A stretch of 64,000 bases of DNA from Prosapia bicincta. Taxonomy: Eukaryota > Arthropoda > Insecta > Hemiptera > Cercopidae. This document shows, piece by piece, positions 1-12,179 of the stretch (the first letter of the stretch is position 1; each line of letters starts with the position of its first letter). The notes under the pieces were generated by a model. The model was not told the origin of the DNA, did not search any database, and saw only the letters and a program-made list of their open reading frames with translations. The stretch lies in NCBI GenBank assembly GCA_036971475.1, contig JBAIZL010000008.1:6608501-6672500 (forward strand), written 5' to 3'. The position numbers were made by a program, and so were the translations under genes.

Positions 1-69
1 CTCTCACCTAATGGAAAAAACTTCGATTCATATAATTGTTTTGCTTTGACATTATGTGAATAAACTTAC

Positions 70-253
70 TTGATAGTGACTTAGAAGTGCTGGAAGGTTT
101 CGATGGTGTAATGCCATTACTAGGTATGTTATTAACGGCTTGTTCTTTATGTATTGGATGATTTGGATCAGCCAAGTCAAATAATGGTTGAATTACATCT
201 GATTCAAAAACAGTATTCTTTTGCCACAAATTGAGCACACGGATAACTTTACT
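70..253 (-). CDS. SCAF8: SCAF4/SCAF8-like CTD-binding factor, coding exon 4
   Basis: This exon encodes residues 108-168 of the predicted protein and the end of the CID (RNA polymerase II CTD-interaction domain). The stretch VIRVLNLWQKN matches the last CID helix of vertebrate SCAF4/SCAF8. It is followed by a Ser/Thr/Pro-rich linker. The acceptor AG lies at 254-255 and the donor GTAAGT at 68-69. The exon enters in phase 0, continuing exon 3, and leaves after one base of a codon. The open frame runs on into the intron and stops at position 8, so the donor at 68-69 is needed for a full-length protein. Family members bind phosphorylated CTD and suppress premature polyadenylation in vertebrates. 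The downstream RRM and RS-rich parts lie outside the window. SCAF4 and SCAF8 cannot be told apart from this domain, and insects usually have one such gene. Confidence 0.9.
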
Positions 254-644
254 CTGAAACAAAAAAACAAATTTTTTTCTTTTCATATTTGCTCCAAGTT
301 CTTACCAAAAAAAAAAAAAAAACATTTTATAATATCAAGAACAAAACTCATTAGCCATAATACAAAATGGCCTAAATAATAACAAGCCAACTATGACAGA
401 TATCGCTTTATAATATACAATATTTTGTAAGAAAATATTAAAACTTCCGATAAAAATTTTCTCAATTTCTAATACTAATACCTTGCACGATAACTTTTCA
501 ATAGCTCTTACACAAATACTTTCTATAAGACTGGACATGTTTGTTATAATTATGTTCTCACGCGCCTAACCGTAACCATCCTTTACCATGTTATTCCTTT
601 ACTATAGTTTACTCTAGTTTTACAAAAGAATAGGTTTATCAACA

Positions 645-850
645 CATTCACTGCTAACCAGTTTTCCGATAACCATCAAACACATTTTTTTGGTTTAAAT
701 AATGATAAAATATAATAATATTTTGACTTCTAGTGTGTTTATTCATTTAAACTAGTTTATTTTATAATGTCGTCGAACACCGGTGACTGTCTTGGTGCGA
801 TGTAAATATTTATACTACGAGGCACTACGTCGGTCATGGAATCGGACTTA
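645..850. repeat. Direct repeat copy 1 (about 200 bp)
   Basis: Its partner is at 1208-1425. Both copies share the block gttttccgataacc, the run tctagtgtgtttattcattt and the ending taaatatttatactacgag with several substitutions. The spacing is about 560 bp. The origin is unknown. Confidence 0.7.
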
Positions 851-1207
851 CTACACCTAGGGAATAATAAATTGCTCTTAAAAACTCCATTCTATATAAA
901 CAAAATGCAGTTTGTAAAGACCAACAAACTTGGATACTGCCGACAAATTGGTCCCATGTAATGTGCAGTCAGTCACTTTAGACTGATAGTAATTACTAAG
1001 ATTCAAACAAAGTATAACTTTTAAGAAGGATAAAAATGTAAATGAGTATAATGAAGAAAATATTTCCATTTATATTACATTACTAGCCCATTGACGATTA
1101 ATTCTGCTCAAAGTGAATCATCGATTTTTTGGAAACATCGAGTACATTAGAAATAAAATTACTTACATAATCCACGTTTATTTGAGCACTCAAAATAAGC
1201 ATTACTA

Positions 1208-1425
1208 CATTGACTGCCAACAAGTTTTCCGATAACCTTCAAACACAATTTTGTTGTATTTTTTTTTTTTAATATCGACAAACAACAATATTTTGTCTTC
1301 TAGTGTGTTTATTCATTTAAACCGGTTTATTCTATAATGTCGTCGGACACCAGTGACCGACATGGCCTAACGTAAATATTTATACTACGAGACACCGCAT
1401 CAGTCACGTTGTCGGGCTAACTACG
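1208..1425. repeat. Direct repeat copy 2 (about 215 bp)
   Basis: Diverged copy of 645-850 in the same orientation, with an A/T-rich insertion near 1260. See that entry. Confidence 0.7.
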
Positions 1426-1786
1426 CATTCCCCGTTCAAGGTCGATCTTCCAAATGAATGTTAAATGTTAACACTTTTATTGTATTTTTCAATATAAATA
1501 CAAGTATAGATTTATACCACAACATACTTTCACAATATTATAGATATATATTTAAACAATAAATATAGCTACTAGATTTGTCTCATGAATTTTTTAAATT
1601 TTCACAACTGTCTTTTTGTTTGAAAATATTTTTTCCTGAAATAAATAGAATGTAACTCTAATCTGAATATTATTCTTACATTTACGTTTGTATTGTTTCA
1701 ATACAAGTATGTTTTAAACTTAAGCTGTTTCAAGAATTTTATATGATCTTATGATTTGGAGGAAGACATTTTAAATTAAAGCTTTT

Positions 1787-1965
1787 ACTGATTACACTTT
1801 GAAATTGAAGTCGTAAGACAAAAAACATTTCCTCCAAAAGTATGTCAATTTAACAACTTATATTAATAGAATGTCTGCTTGCAAGTAATTTCAAAGTGTA
1901 ATAAGTGATTAACTTCCAACTTGTGAACAACAACATAATTTTTCTGTAAAGTTTTTAGTTTCTAA
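1787..1965 (+). repeat. Diverged copy of ribozyme-like repeat family A
   Basis: It contains gaagtcgtaagac, then tttcctcc, and the tail gcaagtaatttcaaagtgtaa. These match the family A units at 47904-48056 and 52662-52770. The CUGAAGA core is damaged (attgaagtc) and GAAA is lost. A scrap of the inverted arm precedes it at 1787-1803. Confidence 0.65.
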
Positions 1966-3520
1966 TTTTCAAATTGTTCAGTTTTTTTAGATTAATTTTT
2001 TTTTGGGATGAAATCAGAGGTAATACTTTTCTAAAACATAATGTAGTTCTAGAAAGAAATGTAATAAAAAATATTTCCTTGTAATTCTAATTCCCAAAAA
2101 AATTATAGTCTTGTAAAACTATAATAAAAATTGTATAAACGCCAAGTTGCAGAAACACACACAGTTGGACACCTCATATAGTTAACTACATCGTGAATGT
2201 GCCCGACAGCCTTGTGTGATGATCTGAAGTTAGATCTACATTGTTGGCCATGGCATCCATATGCAAAAATACAGTGTCGGTCACCGGTGACATGTGACAT
2301 GTTAAACAAATGTTAAATCGGTTGAATATCGAGTCAAAAGACTTCCCTAATTTTGTTGAACTAATGTAGAATATTCAGGTGAGCTTGACATTCTTGAATA
2401 AAGATATTAGCTTGTAAAAAGTGTATGTATCGGCTGATCAAAGCTCACTCCAGAAACGCCGACTAATTAACTAAAAGTACCGACCCAATAAATTTTTGTT
2501 CAGAAAAATTAGCCTGAATTTATTTAATGATCCTCTAATTGCAGATGCATGATAATGAAAATAATACAATCCATTTGCTAAGATAATAAACCTAAATCCA
2601 CCTCAAATCTTAAAACTATTATCATTATTTTGAAATATACCAAAAACAAGTCAAGAAAAATCAAGTTTTTTCTTATTTTTCTAAAAAATGATGATTAATT
2701 AGAAATAATTTTGTGATGAATTTATTACCAAAGCAACTGGTTATTAACAAAAAATAAATACATACATAATATGAGGTAAACACAGTCAATAACAAGTATA
2801 ATATCAACCTTGCACGCCTATCCTGAAGTCGCTCATTTTCTTCACGGATTAAAAGTGTCAACGGCTACCAGAATTCTTCCTTACCTTGTTACAAACTCCA
2901 ATTCAAAAAGAGAAACAAAATTAGAAAAATAAATTCAACAATTAAATTAAATAGCAAGAGATAATTTGAAAAGTCAAGTATAATAAAATTAAGGGTAATT
3001 AATTTTAAAAAATATATAAATTAAAATTAAATATTCAGTAGTATGCATGTTATGAACCAATAGAATATCATAGTAAAAATAGAGAGTTTTGTCAATATAA
3101 CAAACATTTATATTGATAATTTTGTGTTCAAATATAATGCAAATAATTTTGAGTTTGGTAATATTTGTTCTGAATTAAACAGAACAGAAACTGAAAGGCA
3201 AATAAAATATTGTAAAAAAAAAAACATTTTTTTGAAATCAGTATTAGTTACAGTTTATTATTATTTAGACTATATATTGAATGAAAAATCAGTACAGTAA
3301 GATAATAAAAAATCTATTCCAATACTAAAATTACTGTAAACATAAAAATGTACTAATGAATTGTTGAAAAACTGATTGAAAATAAAGCTTAAAATCTTCA
3401 ATTGATTGTGTTGCAGAGAACTAGAATTTTCTAAAAAAAATTTGTCAACAAAATAATAACATAAGATTAGACATTAAAAATTTAAAATAAATAAAATTTT
3501 TTTTTAATGACAGTACCTAC

Positions 3521-3682
3521 CTTGTCTTCAGGAGGGCAGTTAAATAAGTGCACAAATGTTGTCTGTAAATTTCTTGCAAAACGTGGTGCAAATACATCTT
3601 TTTCTGTTCCAAACTGATGCCGAGACTGCCTGACAATTGAATCAATTACATATAAACCAGGGACTTTGTATTCAGGTTTACA
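3521..3682 (-). CDS. SCAF8: SCAF4/SCAF8-like CTD-binding factor, coding exon 3
   Basis: This exon of 54 whole codons encodes residues 54-107. It reads CKPEYKVPGLYVIDSIVRQS, then RHQFG, KDVFAPRF and an FVHLFNCPPEDK end. This is the most conserved block of the SCAF4/8 CID and contains CTD-contacting helices. The acceptor (tttccag) lies just above 3682 and the donor GTAGGT just below 3521. Both junctions are phase 0, so the exon joins exons 2 and 4 without loss of frame. It is too short and too flanked by stops to show as an ordinary ORF. Recognition rests on the near-identity of this block to vertebrate SCAF8 as recalled from the family. The neighbouring introns are full of transposon remains. 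Confidence 0.93.
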
Positions 3683-4054
3683 CTGGAAAAATTGAAAATG
3701 CTAATATAATAAAAACTATTAAACCAATTGGTTTAACAAGATTATATAAATAACACAAAATGTATCTTATGATTAAAAAAAAAAAAAAATTAAATGCATG
3801 TTTGTCATTAAAAAATAGTAAAACCTAACATGGAGTTTTGTGATTCCCAGTATTTTTTTTTACTTAAAGGGTTCGTTTTAGGGTTGGAGTGTGTTGGAAT
3901 TCAATCCTTCAATCTTTACCTATCCTACTGTCTGCAGTTTCAAGTGGATGCATAAGGAAACAGATATGAATGACCTGTCAATAAAAATTAAAAAAGACTA
4001 AAATAATGTTTAATATGTCAACCCTCTTTGCTTGATAAAGATATAAGTCTCAAC

Positions 4055-6747
4055 TAGTGATGTAAATCGGAAATATTCCCCAATGGGAAGTGAATTTATA
4101 AATGGGAATATTTACAGGGAACTTCCCAAAGGCTTTATAAGTCCCCAAAACAAGAGAATTTATAGAATATACTCATTTAAGTGTGTATTTATTTTGTCTT
4201 AAAACTGTTTTAAAACCTTAATAAGTTCTAAATGTTCAACAACAAAGCCAAATAATAAAAAATATTGAGATATACCATGGCAAAAACATTTATTCTACCC
4301 GAGATAAACATTTCGAGAGCAGACTCGATTGATTATGAGACATAGGCCGAAAATCAATTTCATTATATGCTCAAAAAAACCTGAAGATATAAGTTTTGAA
4401 GAATACTCAAGTTAAGTAGGTAATTTATCCATAAAAAGTATTTTAATTTCTTTTTATGGTTGAATTGAAATGTTTCAAACCATTTCTGTTTTTTCCAATT
4501 CGAAATGGTTCAATGTAACTATTGACTTTCCCTCCAAGTACATTTTGAATCTATGTGCTACTGATGACACTTGACCTCAGTAGTGCCTGTAGGCCTACCC
4601 AAAATTCCAAGTAAGAGGAGGAGAGAGGTTATGTTTGTTCAGATTCTAGATTATTTTGCCTCGTAGTGAACTGTAGCTGACTGTCTTGTGTCTTTTCAAT
4701 TCTAGCTCATTTTCTTTGAACTATTCAAATAGTTTCTTGTGTATTTTAAATATTTATTTAGTGTTTAAAGAAATATTTGTCAAGAAAAAAGGCCCAAATT
4801 GGCATGGTATCACTCATGAACCCAGTCATACACTTAATAACTTTAAATGAGTCAAACAAACCACGAGTACATCGTGTGGTGAGGAAGTTAAATGAACTGG
4901 AAACAGTTCTAAAAGGAAAGCTACCATTGTATCTCCTTTCCAAAGCAGAAGAGAAGAAAGTGCTGACAAAATTCACAGAGAGACTTTGCCATTGGACCAA
5001 TTCACATGGCTGCAAATTTGCTGGACCTAAATGTTCAGGGCATCAGCTTGAAAGCTGACCAACTTTTGGATGCAATCAGTTTTGTTTGCGGCACTGCAGA
5101 ACAAATGAAATTAAAGTTCGTAAAGTGTGAGAAAAATTGCCCGACTATTGACACAAAGATGGCTTATGGGCCAGATCTTATGGGAAGGGTTTGAGTGACG
5201 ACACTCACCAATACCGAAATAAGTCCATTGTTTTGACGGAGGACTATTCGCAGAACATGTGAGCTGGCAGATGTAGTCATATGAATCTTAGGTGGTCCAG
5301 TCACCTCTGCAGTCAATGAAAGGACATGCAGTACCTTCTCTTGGATCCATAGTAAGAAAAGAAACAGGCTTATTTCAGAAAAAGCCGCTGTACTGACTTA
5401 GCATACAGTAGAAGCTCATGCAGCCTAGAATGCCTAAAAGTGGATCTAAAACTTAGAGGAGCTTCGCAGAGGAAAACACTGATGTGGAAACTATGGAAGG
5501 CCAGGATAAATATGATGAAGAAGATGAGGAGGAAGAGGAAATTAGGTTAGGAATGAATGAGAAAGAGAATGAATTTGGACTTGATGATGCAACGGAAAAT
5601 GATGAAAACTAATTATTAACAACTACACTCTTTTATTGTGCACAATTCAATAGTTTATAGCAAATAAAGTGTCAATACAGACATATTTTTCTTGGAAGAC
5701 CTGTCTAAACTAGTCTAAATAGTGAAGATATCAAACCTAATTTAAATCAAAATTATTAAAAATGAAAATACTTTGGATTTGAAGTTTAATTTAAAAAGTT
5801 AAAATGACCTATTAGTAATTTGGGGGTATTTTGCACTATTTTATAACAAATATACAAGAATTTGTAATAGGTTTAAAAATTTGATCATTTTCTTTGATAC
5901 TAGAAAACATAATAGTGATCCATCAACCATCATGTGGTATTCAGTAACATTTAATGATGAACACAACCAGTTTACTGTTTAAATAAACAAGTATCAAAAT
6001 TTTAAAATTTATGTAAAGGACTTAAGACTTGAATGATTTTTTTTTTAATATAACACTTTATAAACTAATTTATTTATTTATTTTTTTTTCCTGGCAAAAA
6101 ACCAATTGTGGTTTCCATCGCCAAACAGAATCTGACACGGAACGCAATATTTTAAGTAAAAACCAAATGAATTTAAATACAACAAAAATTATAAAACGAA
6201 AAACAACAACAATAACTAACAAAAACAACAATAAATCTTTAACAATAAAAAAAAAAAAATTTTAAACTATAAATAACAGTAACAATAATAGGTAACAATT
6301 TATTAATAAATAAAACTCAATAACAATAACAAGAACACAAAATAAATTAAATTTAAATAAATAAAAGAAACACAGAGAATTATATGTATAAACAAAATAA
6401 AAAATATTTTATGTATTAAATTTTAAAAAATATTTTCAAGTGGTGCAAGAAAGCGATGACTCGGTCAATGGCCGAGGCATCGTCCCTTAGCACCACCTTT
6501 AAACTGCCTTTTAAATTAAAAAGGGCACGAATATTGCTTACACTAACACAATCTACTAATATGTTCATATTAACAGATTATATCTACGGGATTTTTAAAA
6601 AATCAGTGTGGTGTCCACTGATCTATGCGTTTAAGAGAAAATCATAAGTTCCCATAAATTCAAGGGGATTTAAGAATTTTGGTAATATACCCTGGGTATT
6701 CCCCCCCCCCCACCCCCGTATGAATTCCCAAGAATTTGACATCACTA
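4055..6747 (+). mobile_element. hAT-superfamily transposon relic with 8-bp target duplication
   Basis: The element is bounded by perfect 8-bp direct repeats gtctcaac (4047-4054 and 6748-6755). Its terminal inverted repeats begin tagtgatgt on both ends. 8-bp duplications and this size fit the hAT superfamily. Inside, plus-strand coding remains at 4777-5590 end with a hAT-type C-terminal block. The 3' half (5620-6640) is AT-rich and non-coding. Confidence 0.88.
4777..5590 (+). pseudogene. hAT transposase, decayed
   Basis: The frame starts MSRKKAQIGMVSLMNP and runs through LYLLSKAEEKKVLTKF. It then shifts into MAANLLDLNVQG..., followed by a broken region with the hAT C-terminal signature PVTSAVNERTCSTFSWIHSK near 5290-5350. 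This corresponds to the dimerisation/insertion domain block (P-x-S-A-x-x-ER-x-FS-x...). There are at least two frame changes and stops, so no functional protein is expected. An acidic, Glu/Asp-rich tail follows near 5520-5580. Assignment rests on the C-terminal motif plus the 8-bp duplication of the flanking element. Confidence 0.75.
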
Positions 6748-7507
6748 GTCTCAACATATTAAGTTGAAGCATTCATGGGTTAGCTACTTCCCACATTATA
6801 TGAAATCACTACGGTTTTGTCGAAATCCTAGTTTAAATTTGAAAATTTTGAAATTGACACTGTAATTAGAAATTAATATCGTCACTTAGAAATTGACATT
6901 TATTCCTGTATATAAGTTTTTATCCTAATATATTTGAAAAATTGTGTTTTCCATGAAAAAAATAGTAATTTTTTCTTAAATCACATGTTGCTCAATTAGA
7001 AATGTGATTAATATTAATTAATGTTGATGAAATAGCTTCAACAAGTTAAATGATTAATTCTACAATAGATCTTACAAAACAAAAATAAAAAAGTTGAGTA
7101 TGAAAAAAAACTGAAATTTTATTCTGAAGACATTGTCTTCTAGGGTAGCTAACTTGACTATGACCAACTCCTGCCCTACATAAAATTGTCTGTGAAACCA
7201 ATAAATATTTTTCAAATATGTGACTGATATAAATAAGAGAAATCATCAAACAATGCCTAGAATTTTCTGGCAAGAGGAGAAACATTTTTGAAAAATTTGT
7301 TATACAATATGATAAGTAATTTTTCACATCGACTCCAGCAAAACAAAATGACAGCCCTGACAAAAGAGAACTTCTAATCCTTAGTAAATCAAGAGAGAAG
7401 GTATATTTCTGTTAAAAAAAAAAGGACCAGATTTTTGCTACAATATTAGGAATTATACAGGACTTCTTCAATGCGTTATTTTTGGAGAGCGGAAAGTTAC
7501 AATAATA

Positions 7508-8889
7508 CAGTAATACCCTGTACTTACGCAATAGGTGGGACCGAGCAATAACCGTGTAAGTCGAATTCATGTGTCGGGGTATAATTTTATATACAATCAC
7601 ATAGTAATCATGTTTAATTGGGACCAAAGACTAAACGAACTAATAATTTAAAAGAAAAATGTGTATGTATTGAAATTTTAAATGCATAATACAAAAAAAT
7701 CATATTATATACATATATATTGCAAAGAATTAAGTAAAAAGAAGTTACTTTGACATAAAAGATTTCATAAAATCTAGTAAATTCGTTTTAATTGAAGTTT
7801 TTTCTTCTCACGCTGAATTTCCTCGTAACTCTAATTTTTTCGTGGCAGAAATATGCTCATCGTTGGAGTTTATGTTTTCCAAAATTTATAAACCTTACTC
7901 AATTAAACTAAGGCCTTTTGTAAAGTTTCTAAGCGTCATAACATCTTCTACATCAACTGGGTCTAAAAAATCTGTGTTTTTAAGATCTTGCTCTTGCTAT
8001 GACCTCATAAATTAATTATCAGCTCCTGGTTGTGTAAATCCAGCAGTTCTTTAACGTCATCATTATCCACTTCTAAATTTAGTTGTCTGACAAAACTGAC
8101 AACTTCATCAATAACATCAGTAATTTCATCAGACTCTGGCACTGATTCCGCTTGAGTTTCAGTGACAAAAAAATAGGCACACCTTTTTCCAAACGTCATT
8201 CAAAGTTTTTTGTGAAATTTCATTTCAAGATTGTCCAATGATTCTCAAAGCATTTAAAACATTGAATTGTTTCCAAAAATCTTCAAGAGAGAGCTTGTTG
8301 TTCTGTCTCATAGCTTCATGCAGATGGGCAAATGATCTTCTTGTGTAGTAAGCTTTAAATGTTTTGATGACTCCCTGATCTATCGGTTGAAGCAATTTGT
8401 GTTTGTTGGCAAAAATATTTCACGCGTGCATCAAAACTAGTTAAAGTAGTAGGAGGATGGCCCTACTACCGATTATTGTCAATTAATAGGAATTACTTTA
8501 AAAGAAATTTGTGTAGACCGACAGTAACGTTTGTTTTGAGATATAAAATGATGACCAAACCAGTCCTCAAAAAAAAAGCTGTCACCAAAGCCTTCCGCTC
8601 CGACTTCCAAATCACGAGGAAAGTAGCTTTCGAAATATTTTTCAATGCCCTTGGGTGTTCTGAGCGATAAACTATGAGAGATTACAACTCACAGTCAACA
8701 GCTGTTTTTGCGCCAAATGTCACTGTCAATCGATCTTTGGCGGCCTTAAAACCTGAATATATTTTCTCTTCATGAGCTATAAAAGTTCTTATAAACGTTT
8801 TCTTCCAGAACAATCCAGTTTCGACGTAGTTCAGACAGCATGATTTAAAACCGCGTAACTTGGGAATCACGTAAGTCGAGGTATTACTG
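7508..8889 (-). mobile_element. Tigger-like (pogo group) transposon relic, internally deleted
   Basis: The terminal inverted repeats are CAGTAATACC at 7508 and its complement ending at 8889, followed inward by tacttacg / cgacttacg. A TA precedes the left end, and the right TA is mutated. Coding remains on the minus strand cover only the DDE half of a Tigger transposase. The element is about 1.4 kb instead of the usual 2 kb or more, so the N-terminal HTH half is missing. Confidence 0.85.
7870..8870 (-). pseudogene. Tigger/jerky-type transposase, C-terminal half, decayed
   Basis: From high to low coordinates the minus strand reads ETGLFWKKTFIRTFIAHEEK, then SGFKAAKDRLTVTFGA. This is the classic block before the first catalytic region of Tigger/jerky DDE proteins. 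Further on, after several stops, come NKLSLEDFWKQFNVLNALRI and a glutamate/aspartate-rich C-terminal part at 8005-8199 (DEITDVIDEVVSFVRQLN). Multiple stop codons and shifts separate these pieces. The order and orientation match one ancestral ORF. It is a dead transposase. Confidence 0.8.
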
Positions 8890-9366
8890 CAGTAATTTTC
8901 GCTACTATAAAATATATATTTTAGTCATTTCCATTAAAAATTATGTTAGTAATTATAATATGAAAGCTATTTCACAAAATAACAAACTATAATTATAGAT
9001 TTCACAAATTACTGAAACTTATAATTCTTCATAAAAATGTAAAAACTCATGGACTGTAGATTCAATCTCTTCTGCAGTATGGAAGAAGTTTGAAAATTCT
9101 ATTTTAGATAATAAAACTAAATTAAAATGAATTGTAATAAAAGAATAACAAACATTGTATGTTTCCAGGTTATTCATGTTTACAATAATTTGAAATACAT
9201 TATATAAGAAAGTAATCTAGGTTTTGTTTTTATTTACAGTGGTTGCTGGTTTACAAAATGGCCTGTCTTCATGAGTTTTATTTACTCTAATATTGTCACA
9301 CATTTTAAAAAAAACTCAAGTCAGTTATCAAAAGTGTATTTTTATTATAGTGTTATAAAAAAAAAT

Positions 9367-9573
9367 GTGTATATTCGAGTACATTTTTTCTGTCTTTCCT
9401 AACATTACAATAATTTTCTTTGTTCATACGTTTCGGAATGAATCAAATTTCAAAACTTAAATAGTACTTAAAAGAAGTACTATTTAAGTTTTGAAAATGT
9501 AGTCATTCCGAAACACGTCAACAAAGGAAAATATTACGTTAGGGAAGGCAGAAAAATGTACATGAATATACAC
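9367..9573. repeat. Foldback palindrome (arms about 100 bp)
   Basis: The left arm (gtgtatattcgagtacattt...) pairs with the right arm (...atgtacatgaatatacac) around a centre near 9472 (tagtactt/aagtacta). Both arms carry ttccgaaac. The outer sequence tttttattatagtgttat near 9345 recurs inverted near 9650 after a roughly 75-bp interruption, so the arms were once longer. No CUGANGA core was found, so I do not call a ribozyme. Confidence 0.8.
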
Positions 9574-11714
9574 AAGTATTCTTAGAATAAGTGAGGATAG
9601 GTATATTAGGAATTTCAAATAAATGTGATTCAGATATGTTTAGTTATTAAACACTATAATTAATAAAAATAAAAGCGGTGCCCAAAAGACCAACCAGGCA
9701 GGTTTTTAAGAAAAGAACATTTTCAAATTCAGAAATAACTCATTCCTTGAAATGTTCTACATCTACAATCTATAAAAATTCACCTCTATATAAATATATT
9801 ATTGGGAATAATTTTCAACATATATATGGTTGATTACGAAAAATTATATTAAAACATTGCTTTGCTTTTCGATTCCAAGCTATAATCCTCTCTGGGAGTT
9901 TAACATTTTCACAATAATTAATAGTTAAATAATGTTCAATATATTACATCAAACAACAAAAATTTCGAACTGGGTTTCACTGAAACATGTCAGCACAAAT
10001 GATAAAAAACAAGTAATATAAAAACTTTTTTAAAGTAAATTTTTACTTAAATCAACAAAGAGAAATTTTATTTTAGTTTCTTTTCATTTTATAATTACTA
10101 TTAATATAAATATGTATACACATATGACAGACTGACAATATTAAGTAGAGAAATAGAAAGCAAATTTTCGTGTAATTTCTCATTTCCCTTTTTATGTATG
10201 GTGTTGGACTAGTATTTTTATTCATTACTATTTATTGGCTTTCTTTATTTTGTCACTTGCGTTGTGTTCTAGTATCTATTTGCTTTCCTTTGACATTGTT
10301 TGTTTGTAAAGCAAGGTTCGATAACGATAATCCAGTTTGTTTGTTTATTTTAATCCTTTCATTCATTTTTAATCCTAGACCAATCCTTATGGAATTGTGT
10401 GGAAACCATGCCAACAACTTAAGGTTGTACAATGGAGGTTTTTAATGTAGATCTTTGAGAAGTTTATTTCTAGACATGGAAAGTTGAATCAGTGCTAAAA
10501 ATCGCTAAACTTCGAGCATGAAAAAAAACACACACACACACAATAATTTACTTTTACTCATCTACTCAAATTCTAATACATATTTTTAAAATTGTAGTGA
10601 ATGGCACTTGATGTTAATACAGCTTTTTTAAATATCAAATTATTACTTAAATTGAATTAGTTAATTTTAATAATATTGTGATTCTGTCATATCTATATAC
10701 ATATTTCAATTAATTGTATTTGTTGAATAAAAAGTAACTAGAATAAAATTTTTCTTTGTTAACTCAAGTATGAATTGTCTTAAATTTTTTTTTAATTACT
10801 TGTTTTTAAATCAAACTCGTCCTCGTCAAACACTCAATAACTATTTTGCAATGTAGTGCTCTTAAATAAATCTTGATTTTATCACGTTTCATATGTTGCA
10901 GTAAACTAAGGTTAGATATGTATTTTCCCAAATACTTTTTAATTTTTAGGCATTAGAACACAGAGCCGCCATCTTGCATAAAATATTGGGGGGAGGGTTC
11001 AGTTGTTTATTATAGGGGAGTGTCTCAGATATGCATCAAATCAGAGGTTTTAAGAATTTTAAAAATTGAGTTGTAAGTCATATAAAAGAACTCTTAAGAA
11101 CCATCTAATTTAGTGCACATAGTGAACAAGTTATTACTGTTCAGTGCAATATTTTCCTAAAGCATAAACCATTAAAATCTGCAATTTCCAAATCCTTTGT
11201 CACACAATTACTGGAAAAGTCCATTTGTATTGAATTAATAGCTAAAAAGCCACTACTTTATTTGAAAACATTTTGGTATAAATGAATAAAGTATTGACTC
11301 AATATCATTCTGGTGAGTTGTTCTATCCATAGTGTGAGCAGCAAACAACCATTGAACTCATAATGTTGAAAGGTTTTCCCAGATTTTTTTTTGCATAAGT
11401 AAAATGATAATAGTTTTTAGGCACAATGTAGACATTTTAAATAACCAGTTTTAGATGCCTCAGCCCCACCATATTGAAATTGAGGAGTTACGTCACCCAA
11501 GCCCCTTAGAGATGGTGTCTATGTCAGACAAATTTGTATTATAGTTGCTGAGCTTCTTACTTTCTACATCTGCAGGTACAATTTTTGTGTGTGCAATATA
11601 GGTGATATTTAAAAACAAAAAAATATTTCTTCAAAATTTCTATTTAATAATTATTATTATATACTGAATTTAAAAGAGAAATTAACATATTTCAGAAAGT
11701 GTTTTTTTATTTAC

Positions 11715-11843
11715 CTTTTGTATGAATTTTTCAACACTTTGTACAACATGTTTATAAAATTTTATTGCTTTAATAGCAGTCCTTGTTATTGATGTCATTT
11801 TTGCCTTGGATATAGGAGGCTTTGCCTCATACAATGAGGACAA
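11715..11843 (-). CDS. SCAF8: SCAF4/SCAF8-like CTD-binding factor, coding exon 2
   Basis: This exon of 43 codons encodes residues 11-53. It reads LSSLYEAKPPISKAKMTSIT, followed by AIKAIKFYKHVVQSVEKFIQ. These are the first helices of the CID, with the lysine-rich KPPISKAKM loop typical of SCAF4/SCAF8 rather than of RPRD1, PCF11 or Nrd1. The acceptor AG is at 11844-11845 (tttacag) and the donor GTAAAT at 11713-11714. Both junctions are phase 0. The exon lies about 12.7 kb below exon 1 and 8 kb above exon 3. No ATG-initiated ORF covers it. It was found from the splice signals and the protein pattern on the minus strand. Confidence 0.93.
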
Positions 11844-11977
11844 CTGTAAACAAAAAAACATTTAATTACTTTTGCACAAATATAAATTTACACATTATTT
11901 TATGAAATTTTATACAGAGCAAAGTAGCGTAATTATGATAAATAAATAACAATAACCCTTGCTACAAATATTTAAAC

Positions 11978-12026
11978 ACCCTTGATGTACATTTCGCCAA
12001 CACAGTTAGCATCATCAGAAGGTTAC
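11978..12026 (-). ncRNA. Hammerhead-ribozyme-like motif, family C left arm
   Basis: On the minus strand it reads CUUCUGAUGA, then GCUAAC-UGU-GUUGGC (stem II), GAAA (12 nt-type core at 11993-11996), UGUACA (self-complementary stem III) and UC. It then reads AAGG, which pairs with CCUU before the CUGAUGA for stem I. Every core position I know to be conserved is present. This is the most complete candidate in the window. Cleavage would fall between 11985 and 11984. Confidence 0.75.
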
Positions 12027-12130
12027 AAACATACTAAGACTAAAAAGAAACAGTACACATAAAATCGCTAAAATGGAGTAGCCCATCGCGATTTTAGGTG
12101 TACTGTTTCTTTTTAGTCATAGTATGTTTG

Positions 12131-12179
12131 TAACCTTCTGATGATGCTAACTGTGTTGGCGAAATATACATCAACGGTG
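12131..12179 (+). ncRNA. Hammerhead-ribozyme-like motif, family C right arm
   Basis: CUGAUGA is at 12138-12144. Stem II is GCUAAC/GUUGGC (six pairs including one G-U) closed by a UGU loop. GAAA is at 12161-12164, followed by the stem III segment UAUACA, then U and C (12171-12172). The 3' strand begins AACGG. The left-arm copy has the perfect palindrome UGUACA at stem III, so this copy has one substitution. The conserved bases and order fit a type I hammerhead that uses a dimeric stem III. Activity is not shown. Confidence 0.7.

Larger units (their letters stand above)
254..3520 (-). other. SCAF8-like intron 3
   Basis: No host exon was seen here. The intron contains a diverged direct repeat (645-850 and 1208-1425), one partial copy of ribozyme-like family A (1787-1965) and AT-rich sequence. 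A short open stretch at 2810-2870 on the minus strand (LLIREENERLQDRRARL) is isolated, and I could not assign it. Confidence 0.8.
3683..11714 (-). other. SCAF8-like intron 2
   Basis: This 8-kb intron holds a hAT relic (4055-6747), a Tigger-like relic (7508-8889) and a foldback palindrome (9367-9573). I see nothing recognisable in 6760-7500 or 9600-11700, which are AT-rich with a short (AC)n run near 10530. Confidence 0.8.

Noticed and set aside
2673..2861. Extra SCAF8-like exon around LLIREENERLQDRRARL
   Set aside because: Exons 3 and 4 already join in phase and match the family without an insertion, and no fitting acceptor/donor pair was seen.
7046..7363. 105-codon minus-strand frame as a gene
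   Set aside because: Low-complexity AT-derived composition, no recognisable motif, and it lies inside an SCAF8-like intron next to a transposon.
10194..10445. 83-codon open frame as a small membrane protein
   Set aside because: Hydrophobic character comes from T-rich DNA. There is no splice context, homologous pattern or second signal.
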